A program made the position numbers and the translations under genes. Below, piece by piece: positions 56,708-64,000 of a DNA stretch of 64,000 bases. The notes under the pieces are model-generated. The model was given only the letters and a program-made list of their open reading frames with translations. It did not search any database and was not told the DNA's origin. Origin of the DNA: Burkholderia sp. 8Y (GTDB lineage: Bacteria > Pseudomonadota > Gammaproteobacteria > Burkholderiales > Burkholderiaceae); contig NZ_LR733519.1 of assembly GCF_902506145.1 (NCBI RefSeq), positions 1,205,777 to 1,269,776 on the forward strand, in the 5' to 3' direction. The stretch's first letter is position 1; every line of letters starts with the position of its first letter.

Positions 56708-58957
56708 CTAATTCGCCGAACAAACCGACGACAACGCAGCATCGAGCTGCCTCTGCCCCTTGCCGTCACGCGCCTCGAACCAGCGCAGAGCCTGTCGCGA
56801 TGTCGAAGCAATCGGGTCCGTCATGCGCTGAAGCAAGGCGGTCGCGGGCGAAACCACGGCCACGTTCGCCATCATCCCCTGGTCTTCGTGATCGAGGATA
56901 TGGCAGTGCATGACGAACTCGCCGGTGAAATCCTGATAGGCGGTACGCATCACGAGCTTATAGCCCGGTTTGACGAAGAACGTGTCACGAATGACGTCCT
57001 TCATACCGCAGTATTCGGTATCGCCAGTGGCCAGTTCCGCCGCAGTGCAGCCGCCCGAGGGATCGAAGATCGAATTGCCTGCCGGATTCCGAATGTCCAT
57101 CACGCGGAACGGATTGACGTGAATATGGAAGACATGGCCACCGGCAGCCGTCGCGTTGACGGTCCATTGATCGACGCTGCCGAGCACGCCTTTGAACGCA
57201 ATTACCGAAGGATCATACGTCTGGCCGTTGATGACGAAGCGGAACACGCCGGGATTGGCCGCACTGGCCGCTACGTCAAACGTTACGGATACCTGATTAT
57301 CTGGCGATACATCGACGGGAATGCGCGGGGCGAACGCGCGCAGATCAAGCGATGCGAGATCGCTTTTTGCCGGCTCCGGCAGCGTGGGATTCGCCTCGAC
57401 TAGCTGGTTGCGAATGTATTGCCAGTATTTCGAATGACTGCCGAGCGTGGTCGATGGAATCGTGACGCCCGCACCGACGCGCGCGATGCCCAGCAGACGG
57501 CGGTCCTTCATCGTCCCTGACTTCGGGCGAAAGCCGATGGTCGCGGACGCTTGCGCCGCTTCATCCAATATGCAGTACAGGCCGGGCGACGGAAATGCAA
57601 CCAGCACATCGCTGCGATAGCCGGGGTTGAGCGTGTTCACGTCCTTTTCGACCATCGATTGCATGGTCAAGCCGTCTTCGGCGAATTCGAGCTGCTTCAC
57701 CGTTTCGCCGCCGCACACCGATTCGAGCGTCGTTGTCTGCGCCTGCGCCGATTTGCTCCGTGCAAGAAGCGCCGTGAACGAACCGGCCGCTGTGTCGACC
57801 TGTGATTGCGTGAGCGACGGCGAATCGGCCTGCCCCAATGCGGCAAGGTTCGCACGCACGATCTTCACGTTGATCGTATCGCGGTTGCCGCCGTGGACCA
57901 TCCGCCAACGCCGCACTTCGCCGGCCGGGATGAAGGTCGTCGCGCTCGGATAAACGGGCTGAACCTCGCCGTTGATCTGCGTGTAACGGCCGGATATGGC
58001 CCACGTCGAATTGAATTGACCGCCGTGCCCCGGCCGCGGGTCGGGCGCGAACGTGAGTTGCTTGTCGTAGCCGCGAATCTCGCCGACGGTACCCTTCGGA
58101 CAGACCCATTCATACGTGGCCGGGTCGGCGAGCGGCACGTAAGACGTCGGACTGCTAAAGCAGCCGTATTCGATCTGCTGAAACAGCATCACGTGTTCGC
58201 GCATCGGCTGTTTGCCGCTTGCGCGCTTCAGGATGGTGTCGATGTCCGCGCTGCCGTCCGCGATGCCCGCACGCGCCGCTCGGCTGCCGCGCACGATGAG
58301 CACGCCCGCCATGCCGCTCGACACGTCGATGGCCGTCGAGCCGTGAAGATGGGCGTGATACCAGAACGTGCCCGATGGATGATTCGACGGAATCTGATAG
58401 GCGTATTTCTGCGTCGCTCCGGGCGGCACCGTCAGCAGCACGTTGTCCGAGGAACCGGAGGGCGACACATGCAGCCCATGCGTATGCAGATTCGTATGGT
58501 TGAAGCAGTGTGGCGTCGTGTGATCGGCGACACTCGTGCATGTCGCGTCCGGGTCCGGCGGCAAAGCGTTGTTGAGCGTGACATTGAGCGTCGCACCGGG
58601 CTTCACGCTGATCGTCGGTCCCGTCGGACAGCCGTTGTACGAGCGAAGACTCACGGTATCGAACGAATGGGTGTCCGGGTTGAAGATGCGATAGCTGCCC
58701 ATCTGCGCCTTGAGCATGACCGAAGCAGAATTGCCTCCCGGATTCAGCCCTCGCCAGCACTGCTGCTGCGCTGCCGATGCGGCGCCGCCTGCTTTCGATG
58801 CCGCTGCGTTATCGGATGCTGCGTCGCTGGTATCGTCGAGATCGACGAACGAGCGCGCAGCCGGTGTGCTCTGGGCCTGACAGGTCATGGGCGCAAGCGT
58901 CGAGCAGAGCGCCGCGGCGAGAATCAGCTTCAGGAAATTCGGGCGGACGATATCCAT
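56708..58957 (-). CDS. multicopper oxidase
   Basis: 749 residues from the ATG at 58957, with a weak ribosome binding site. A signal peptide (ends CQAQ) is followed by three cupredoxin domains with complete copper sites: HTHGLH and WYHAHLHGS near residues 150-200, HVFHIHVNPF and HCHILDHEDQGMM near the C-terminus. These supply the trinuclear centre and the type 1 copper. It is long for a laccase because of a linker rich in alanine and serine. Roles could include copper tolerance or phenol oxidation; the tyrosinase gene is 17 kb away. Confidence 0.9.
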   Translation of the reverse strand: MDIVRPNFLKLILAAALCSTLAPMTCQAQSTPAARSFVDLDDTSDAASDNAAASKAGGAASAAQQQCWRGLNPGGNSASVMLKAQMGSYRIFNPDTHSFDTVSLRSYNGCPTGPTISVKPGATLNVTLNNALPPDPDATCTSVADHTTPHCFNHTNLHTHGLHVSPSGSSDNVLLTVPPGATQKYAYQIPSNHPSGTFWYHAHLHGSTAIDVSSGMAGVLIVRGSRAARAGIADGSADIDTILKRASGKQPMREHVMLFQQIEYGCFSSPTSYVPLADPATYEWVCPKGTVGEIRGYDKQLTFAPDPRPGHGGQFNSTWAISGRYTQINGEVQPVYPSATTFIPAGEVRRWRMVHGGNRDTINVKIVRANLAALGQADSPSLTQSQVDTAAGSFTALLARSKSAQAQTTTLESVCGGETVKQLEFAEDGLTMQSMVEKDVNTLNPGYRSDVLVAFPSPGLYCILDEAAQASATIGFRPKSGTMKDRRLLGIARVGAGVTIPSTTLGSHSKYWQYIRNQLVEANPTLPEPAKSDLASLDLRAFAPRIPVDVSPDNQVSVTFDVAASAANPGVFRFVINGQTYDPSVIAFKGVLGSVDQWTVNATAAGGHVFHIHVNPFRVMDIRNPAGNSIFDPSGGCTAAELATGDTEYCGMKDVIRDTFFVKPGYKLVMRTAYQDFTGEFVMHCHILDHEDQGMMANVAVVSPATALLQRMTDPIASTSRQALRWFEARDGKGQRQLDAALSSVCSAN

Positions 58958-59273
58958 GCAATTAGCGATAGGCGTGGCCCGTGCGGCACGCAGCTCGATT
59001 GTCTCCGACTGAGTTTGACAACGAGCCTCCCGGCGATGACACATGCCGGTCGATGCTCACGGGCGCAGACAATGGGCAGGCACAAAGCGCCAAGCGGGAG
59101 CGCAAGGCGCGATCGACCGCAGACCTTACGGCAATACGATTGACTGCTTCCGCCGAAAGATCGGTGAATTCCGCCGCGCCAACGGATCAGCGCATAGCGA
59201 CGAAGACACCCCGGCGCCCTATCGATGTCGATTCGGCTTGTCAGCGTGTGCCGAAACCGGTGCCTTCGCCGCG
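58958..59273. other. intergenic, nothing recognised
   Basis: 316 bp upstream of the multicopper oxidase gene. No terminator or operator stands out. Confidence 0.45.
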
Positions 59274-60983
59274 CTATGCGCGCAGAAATGCGGCGAAACG
59301 ATCGGCATCCAGAGGCCGGCTGATGAGATAGCCTTGCACTGTGTCGCAGCCTTGCGCCGCGAGCATCTCCCGCTGCGCTTCGGTCTCGACGCCTTCAGCA
59401 ATCGTTTCCATCCCCAACGAGCGGCCGAGCGCGATGATCGCGTTGATCACGCCGAGCGCGTTCGGCGTTTTCTCCATTGCCCATACGAAGGATTTGTCGA
59501 TCTTCAGCCTATCGATCGGGAGCCGGACCAGATAGGCGAGGCTCGAATAGCCGGAGCCGAAATCGTCGAGCGAGGTGGAAAGTCCGGCCTCTTTCAACGC
59601 ACCGAGAATCCTCGCTGCCTCGTCGATATCCGTCACGAGCGAGTTCTCCGTCACCTCGACTTCCAGCATCGAGGGCGGCACGCCATGCCGCTGCGCCAGT
59701 TCCACGATCGTGCCGGCAAGGCCCGATACGATGAGTTGACGCGCCGACAAGTTGAACGACACGCGCTGCGGCGAACGGCCTCCCGCGAGCCATTTGGCGA
59801 CATGACGGCAGGTCTCTCCGACGACCCACTCCGTGAGCGCGCCGACCATCGGCGATTCGAGTATCGAATCCAGAAAGGCCGCCGGACTCAACAGACCATG
59901 CTCGGGATGCCGCCAGCGCAAGAGTGCCTCGGCTCCGCATAGCAAACCATCCGCCGTTCGCACTTGCGGCTGGAAGTGCAATTCGAACTGGTTGTTTCTG
60001 AAAGCGTCCTGTATATCGCCGCATAGCGGTAAGGATTCGTCCAGACGCCGTCCCAGCTCACGGTGGTACACGCGGACCTGAAAGCGGCCGGCGGATTTTG
60101 CCGCATACATTGCAGCATCGGCCTGGTTCAGAAGCGTTTCCGCCGACTCGCCGCCATGTCGCCGAATTGCGATGCCGATGCTCGCGCCGATCGATAGCAT
60201 GCGTCCCCGGACGTCGAATGGACGCGCCAAGGTGCTGAGCGCAAGCCGCGCCAGCTTTTCGGCGGACGCCTCGCCGGTGTTGCTCGCGACGAGCACGAAT
60301 TCGTCGCCTCCCATGCGAGCGACGAAGACGTCCGGACTCGCCAGCGCGCGTAACCGTTCGCCGATGTCGTGCAACAACACATCGCCGGCGGAATGCCCGA
60401 AAGCATCGTTCACTTCCTTGAAGCGGTCCAGATCGAGAAACAGTATGGCGAGGCAGGTGTCGCTCTTTGTCGACATCGACGATGCCTGCGCGACGGCGCT
60501 CGACAGCACAGCCATGCACTGCCGGCGGTTCAGCAAGCCGGTCGTGTGATCGTGCGTTGCCTGATATTCGAGTTCTGCTGTGTAGCCGCGCTCACGCGAC
60601 ACATCCCTGAGCAGGACAGTGAGGCCGTCTTCGTGGGGGAACGCTCGCACCTCGATCCAGGCTGCGAATCGGTCGTAATAGCCCGTGAAACTGCGCGGCT
60701 GACCAGAAGCCACCGCTTCGTGATAAGTCTCGTAGTAGCCTGATCCCACCAGATCCGGAAAGCAGTCCCATGCGTTGAACCCAAGCAGTTCGCGCCTCGG
60801 CCGCCTCAGGATTCGCTCGGCCGTCGCGTTCACGTAGGTGATGCGCCACGTAGGGTCGAACGAGACGAAAGCATCGGTCAGGCTATCGAGCATGACGCTG
60901 ACATAAGGCGGTACGGCTTGCCTCGCATCCTCGTCTGCCGCTGTATTGGAAGCTGCCGGACTACGCTCAATCTTCTTGTTCAT
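59274..60983 (-). CDS. PAS-GGDEF-EAL cyclic-di-GMP signalling protein
   Basis: 569 residues from the ATG at 60983; an ATG at 61058 is an alternative. A PAS domain (about 28-135) senses a signal; the GGDEF motif at 225-229 is intact with no inhibitory RxxD just before it; the EAL domain begins near 325 with EALLR at 352-356 and keeps ENSL, LDDFGSGYSSL, KIDKSF and EGVET. Both diguanylate cyclase and phosphodiesterase activity are possible. No membrane segment, so cytoplasmic. Confidence 0.92.
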   Translation of the reverse strand: MNKKIERSPAASNTAADEDARQAVPPYVSVMLDSLTDAFVSFDPTWRITYVNATAERILRRPRRELLGFNAWDCFPDLVGSGYYETYHEAVASGQPRSFTGYYDRFAAWIEVRAFPHEDGLTVLLRDVSRERGYTAELEYQATHDHTTGLLNRRQCMAVLSSAVAQASSMSTKSDTCLAILFLDLDRFKEVNDAFGHSAGDVLLHDIGERLRALASPDVFVARMGGDEFVLVASNTGEASAEKLARLALSTLARPFDVRGRMLSIGASIGIAIRRHGGESAETLLNQADAAMYAAKSAGRFQVRVYHRELGRRLDESLPLCGDIQDAFRNNQFELHFQPQVRTADGLLCGAEALLRWRHPEHGLLSPAAFLDSILESPMVGALTEWVVGETCRHVAKWLAGGRSPQRVSFNLSARQLIVSGLAGTIVELAQRHGVPPSMLEVEVTENSLVTDIDEAARILGALKEAGLSTSLDDFGSGYSSLAYLVRLPIDRLKIDKSFVWAMEKTPNALGVINAIIALGRSLGMETIAEGVETEAQREMLAAQGCDTVQGYLISRPLDADRFAAFLRA

Positions 60984-61372
60984 CGTGTGCCGTTTCGGCC
61001 ACGCGGCGGGATCGTGGCCATTGCGATTGACGCGCTTCGCTGGGTCGTGCTTAAGCATCGAGAAACGCGGCGTAAGGTCATTGTTACCTGAATGAACCTG
61101 TCCAGAAAAAATGCCCGGACGACTTGCGCCTTTACGGCATTATCAGACAAAACTTGAGCAGAGAATGTCTGTCGTTGCGAAGGTCCAGTCGCACGGCAGG
61201 CTTTCATCGCAAAGGCATAAGACTTGGCGAGTCGCAATACGACGTAGCCCGGTCGTTCGTCAGGCAAAGGCACGCCGGAAGCGCACCGGCGCCCTGTCCG
61301 TTCACGCCTTCGCTCTTCTGCGTTACATAGTTGAGAACGCACAAGCAGACGACATCACGCTTCGGCAACCCA
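60984..61372. other. intergenic, nothing recognised
   Basis: 389 bp between the cyclic-di-GMP and NHL genes; no supported feature. Confidence 0.45.
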
Positions 61373-62593
61373 TCACTCGTCCCCGCCGTGATGTCCGTCT
61401 CCATGCTGAAACTCATGCATGTGATAGCGGCGCTCGTCGCGACAGTCCCAGCGGTGCCGGCCCGGCAGTCCTTCGACCTTGCGGATCCTGCCTCCGTCCG
61501 CGATATAAAGACTGCCGTCATGACCGAACGCGATACCGCGCGGACCCGAGAGCATCGCCTGGGTGGCGAGCCCTCCGTCTCCCGAATAGCCCGACGAACC
61601 CGTTCCGGCAATCGTCTCTATGACGCCGGTCTGATGATCCACTTGTCGAACGCGATAGTTGAAGGTGTCGCTGATCGTGAGGTTGTCGTCGCAGTCCACT
61701 GCGATATGCGTCGGCACATTGAGCAGCGCCTGCGTCGCGGGCTGACCGTCGCCGTTGTATCCACTGAGAAACGTGACGCCGGTCGATGCCGGATGAACAC
61801 CGGCCACAGTCGTGAAGGTGGCAGTTCTTCTATTCAGTTCTCTCACGGTGGACAGACCGACGTCGAGGAAAAACATATCGTTGTGCCGCGTGAACGCCGT
61901 TGAAATGTAATAGAGGAAGCCGGCAGCCGCTGCCGGCCCGCTCGGCGGCCCCGCGCCGATGATGCCGCTCCCGACGATCGTCGTGATGATGCCCGTGCGA
62001 CGATCGACGCGGCGGATGCGGTTATTGCCCGAGTCGCTAATGACGAGGTTGCCGTCACGATCGAACGCGATGTCCGTTGCGTTGATCTGCGCGGCGCTCA
62101 CGGGGCCGCCGTCGCCGGCATAGCCGCGCGCGTTTCCGCCCGCCACGGTCTGCACGATCAGCGTTCGATGGTCGACGCGCACGATGCGCGGTCCGTTCGT
62201 CTCGTTGTCGAGGATATAGATGTCGTCGTCGGGCGAGACAGCGACGCTCTCCGGGGCGCTCAGGCTCGTGTCTTTCGCGAGCCGGCCGTCGCCGCTATAA
62301 GCCGCGAATGCCTGCGTCCCCGCCACGACATCGATAATGCCTGTCTTGCGATCGATTCGTCTCACGAGGCCGAAGGTGGGCTCGGCGAGCAGGATGTTCC
62401 CTCTCGAATCGACCGCCAGTCTTTCCGGTGCGATGGCTGCCGCAGTCGCCGGCCCGCCGTTGCCGCGTTGCCCCGAGGTGCCCGGGCCTGCGATGGTGAC
62501 GATCGTCTGCGACTGCGGCCATGCCGCAAGCGGCACGCTCGCGACGACGAGCCACATGAACGCGAGAAGCAACGTGCGCAAAGGACGGTTCAT
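61373..62593 (-). CDS. exported NHL-repeat beta-propeller protein
   Basis: 406 residues from the ATG at 62593. A signal peptide (ends AAWPQ) precedes five or six NHL repeats with the recurring GYSGDGGLATQAML and NRIRRVDRRTGIITTIVG pattern. A propeller of this kind is a binding platform; no enzyme is known for this group. The C-terminus is histidine-rich (HRWDCRDERRYHMHEFQHGDGHHGGDE), with possible metal binding. Confidence 0.85.
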   Translation of the reverse strand: MNRPLRTLLLAFMWLVVASVPLAAWPQSQTIVTIAGPGTSGQRGNGGPATAAAIAPERLAVDSRGNILLAEPTFGLVRRIDRKTGIIDVVAGTQAFAAYSGDGRLAKDTSLSAPESVAVSPDDDIYILDNETNGPRIVRVDHRTLIVQTVAGGNARGYAGDGGPVSAAQINATDIAFDRDGNLVISDSGNNRIRRVDRRTGIITTIVGSGIIGAGPPSGPAAAAGFLYYISTAFTRHNDMFFLDVGLSTVRELNRRTATFTTVAGVHPASTGVTFLSGYNGDGQPATQALLNVPTHIAVDCDDNLTISDTFNYRVRQVDHQTGVIETIAGTGSSGYSGDGGLATQAMLSGPRGIAFGHDGSLYIADGGRIRKVEGLPGRHRWDCRDERRYHMHEFQHGDGHHGGDE

Positions 62594-62711
62594 TGCATGC
62601 CCCACGGAGTAAACAGCGATCCGGCAACGCAACCAGCAGTTGATAGTGCAATATAGTTTGCGCGCTCATGCTATTCAACCGTCATGTAAAACACTGGCAC
62701 GTTGCTCGCCG

Positions 62712-63599
62712 TTATCCCAACTCTTCGAACAGCCAGTCCTGAAAGCTCTTCACCTTCGGCAAGTCCACCGATGACTTGAGCAGGTTCAACGTATAGCCGT
62801 TCACCATCAGACCGTCGAGGCCGAACGGTGCAACGAGACTTCCTGCTTCGAGTTCGCGCTGCGCGAGCAGCAGGCTTTCCAGACAGACGCCGACGCCGTC
62901 GACAGCCGCGCTGATCGCCATGAACGAACGGTCAAAGCGCGGCCCGCGCGAGATGTCCAATGGCGTCTTGCGATGCAGGCGCATGAAGTCGCGCCATCCG
63001 ACGAGGCAATTCTCGCTGTGAATGAGCGTGTGATGCCGCAGGTCCGCGACCGCGCGAATCGGATGCGCGCCTTCCATCAGCTTCGGCGAACAAAGCGGCA
63101 CGATGGTTTCCGAAGGCAGATCGAGCACCAGCGTCCCGGCTGGCTGCAGCTTGCGTGCGCCATAACGCAAGTCGATGTCGACTGCCGCGCGCGTCAGATC
63201 GACCGGATCGTTCGACGCATTCAGCCGCAAGTCGATATCCGGATGCCGCGCCGAAAAGCGCGCGAGGCGTGGCATCAGCCATTGCGTCGCGAAGCTCGGC
63301 GTCGAATGCACGGTGAGGATGTCGCTCTTCGCGACGCGGCCGAGATCGCGCGTCGCCTTCTCGATGCGCGCGAAGGCCGCACCGATCTCCTCCGCATACG
63401 TGCGGCCGCTGTCCGTCAACAGCACGGCGCGATGCACGCGATGGAAGAGACGCACGCTCAGTTGCTCTTCGAGGAGCTTGATTTGATGACTGATCGCGGA
63501 GGGCGTCACGAACAGTTCCTCTGCTGCAAGTGCGAAGGACGCGAGCCGCGCCGCTGCCTCGAACGCCTGTATCGACTTGAGCGTCACGCGATTGTGCAT
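62712..63599 (-). CDS. LysR-family regulator, GcvA-like
   Basis: 295 residues from the ATG at 63599. N-terminal HTH (LKSIQAFEAAARLASFALAAEELFVTPSAISHQIKLLEEQL) and an effector domain of the GcvA subgroup (HSTPSFATQWLMPRLARFSARHPDIDLRLNAS). It diverges from the transketolase gene and probably controls it. Confidence 0.9.
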   Translation of the reverse strand: MHNRVTLKSIQAFEAAARLASFALAAEELFVTPSAISHQIKLLEEQLSVRLFHRVHRAVLLTDSGRTYAEEIGAAFARIEKATRDLGRVAKSDILTVHSTPSFATQWLMPRLARFSARHPDIDLRLNASNDPVDLTRAAVDIDLRYGARKLQPAGTLVLDLPSETIVPLCSPKLMEGAHPIRAVADLRHHTLIHSENCLVGWRDFMRLHRKTPLDISRGPRFDRSFMAISAAVDGVGVCLESLLLAQRELEAGSLVAPFGLDGLMVNGYTLNLLKSSVDLPKVKSFQDWLFEELG

Positions 63600-63662
63600 T
63601 GCAGTGATCACCTGAATTAGATTCAACGATGGGCCACTTTAATTCGTTTGAGCGCACCTCTA

Positions 63663-63678
63663 CAAGCGAATACGCTTG
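63663..63678. promoter_or_regulatory. inverted repeat between LysR and transketolase genes
   Basis: CAAGCG-AATA-CGCTTG is a perfect 6-4-6 dyad in the 153-bp gap between divergent genes. It is a candidate LysR site. Confidence 0.4.
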
Positions 63679-63752
63679 ATTCACTCGCCGGGTGCATTGA
63701 TCGAGGGAAAACCCTGAAGCACTCGCAGACCTGCAAACAAGGAGACATCCGC

Positions 63753-64000
63753 GTGAACAAGAGCATCGCGCAACTCGCGCAGCACGCTCATCGCATTCGC
63801 CGCAACGCGCTTCTCATGGGCGAAGTGCAAGGTCAAGGCTATGTCGGTCAGGCGCTCGATATCGCCGATGTACTGGCTGTCGCCTACTTCGGCGCAATGA
63901 ACTATCGCCCCGAAGATCCCGAATGGGAAGACCGCGACCGCTTTCTGCTTTCCAACGGCCATTACGCCATTGCGCTCTATGCGGCGCTGTTCGAAGCGCG
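63753..64000 (+). CDS. transketolase N-terminal subunit, cut by the window edge
   Basis: The frame opens at a GTG at 63753 with AAGGAG 8 nt upstream and continues past the edge (82 complete codons). The reading NALLMGEVQGQGYVGQALDIADVLAVAYFGAMNYRPEDPEWEDRDRFLLSNGHYAIALYA is typical of the thiamine-diphosphate-binding half of split transketolases. The C-terminal subunit would be expected to follow. Confidence 0.88.
   Translation, partial: MNKSIAQLAQHAHRIRRNALLMGEVQGQGYVGQALDIADVLAVAYFGAMNYRPEDPEWEDRDRFLLSNGHYAIALYAALFEA

Noticed and set aside
56383-56811. Minus-strand frame with a plausible stretch MGFIKATQEHVRAIDDIVEAG
   Set aside because: The stretch is suggestive, but the frame runs through the 3' ends of both flanking genes and no family or ribosome binding site supports it.
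57806-59143. Plus-strand frame of 445 codons
   Set aside because: Antisense to the multicopper oxidase gene; very arginine-rich and without motifs.

Overview
The window looks like a chromosome or megaplasmid segment of a Burkholderiaceae bacterium of the Caballeronia/Paraburkholderia type. This rests on the high G+C codon use and on the gene repertoire: a hopanoid HpnJ enzyme, DUF4142/cupredoxin proteins, a PqiABC set, hydroxyproline catabolism and AcoR-type sigma-54 regulators. It holds about 50 protein genes. I see no rRNA, tRNA, CRISPR array, insertion sequence or prophage.

Layout. 1-3.3 kb: a truncated metallo-beta-lactamase-fold gene, a secreted cupin, and a DUF4142 / cupredoxin / ECF sigma operon. 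3.4-6.4 kb: a flavin monooxygenase with an N-terminal SnoaL-like domain, and a GAF-HTH regulator. 6.9-14.9 kb, the most interesting part: an AcoR-like sigma-54 activator, an orphan pqqA (24 codons), a PQQ alcohol dehydrogenase carrying the Asp-Tyr-Asp signature of lanthanide-dependent enzymes, a fusion of an XoxJ-like periplasmic binding domain to a cytochrome c, an NAD aldehyde dehydrogenase and a DUF779 protein. Three sigma-54 promoters (before pqqA, the quinoprotein gene and the aldehyde dehydrogenase gene) each have a 6-5-6 dyad of the TGTTCC-N5-GGAACA type centred 84-90 bp upstream of the -24 GG, so the island reads as one regulon. 15-25.8 kb: a ParB-like protein, a glycogen-debranching-type GH protein, a haloacid dehalogenase, pqiABC, a DUF2127 protein, a MipA protein, and small membrane and hypothetical proteins.

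26-36.3 kb: a divergent catabolic island. One arm is FMO, RidA, DUF1028 and an M20 deacylase; the other is LysR, a Rieske oxygenase and a four-gene spermidine/putrescine-type ABC transporter. The substrate is unknown; a nitrogenous or quaternary-ammonium compound is likely. 36.6-40.3 kb: two tandem secreted paralogues, a Tat-exported tyrosinase with a strong terminator, and a SnoaL-like secreted protein. 40.7-46.8 kb: uronate dehydrogenase with an MFS transporter, a phospholipase-D-type lipoprotein, and HpnJ. 46.8-50.1 kb is gene-poor, with two small exported proteins.

50.1-56.5 kb: trans-4-hydroxy-L-proline catabolism (2-epimerase, three-subunit D-hydroxyproline dehydrogenase, deaminase) beside a divergent amino-acid ABC binding protein. 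Two transcription units here share a 19-bp upstream motif. 56.7-64 kb: a multicopper oxidase, a PAS-GGDEF-EAL protein, an NHL-repeat protein, a LysR regulator, and the start of a divergent transketolase N-terminal subunit gene cut by the right edge.
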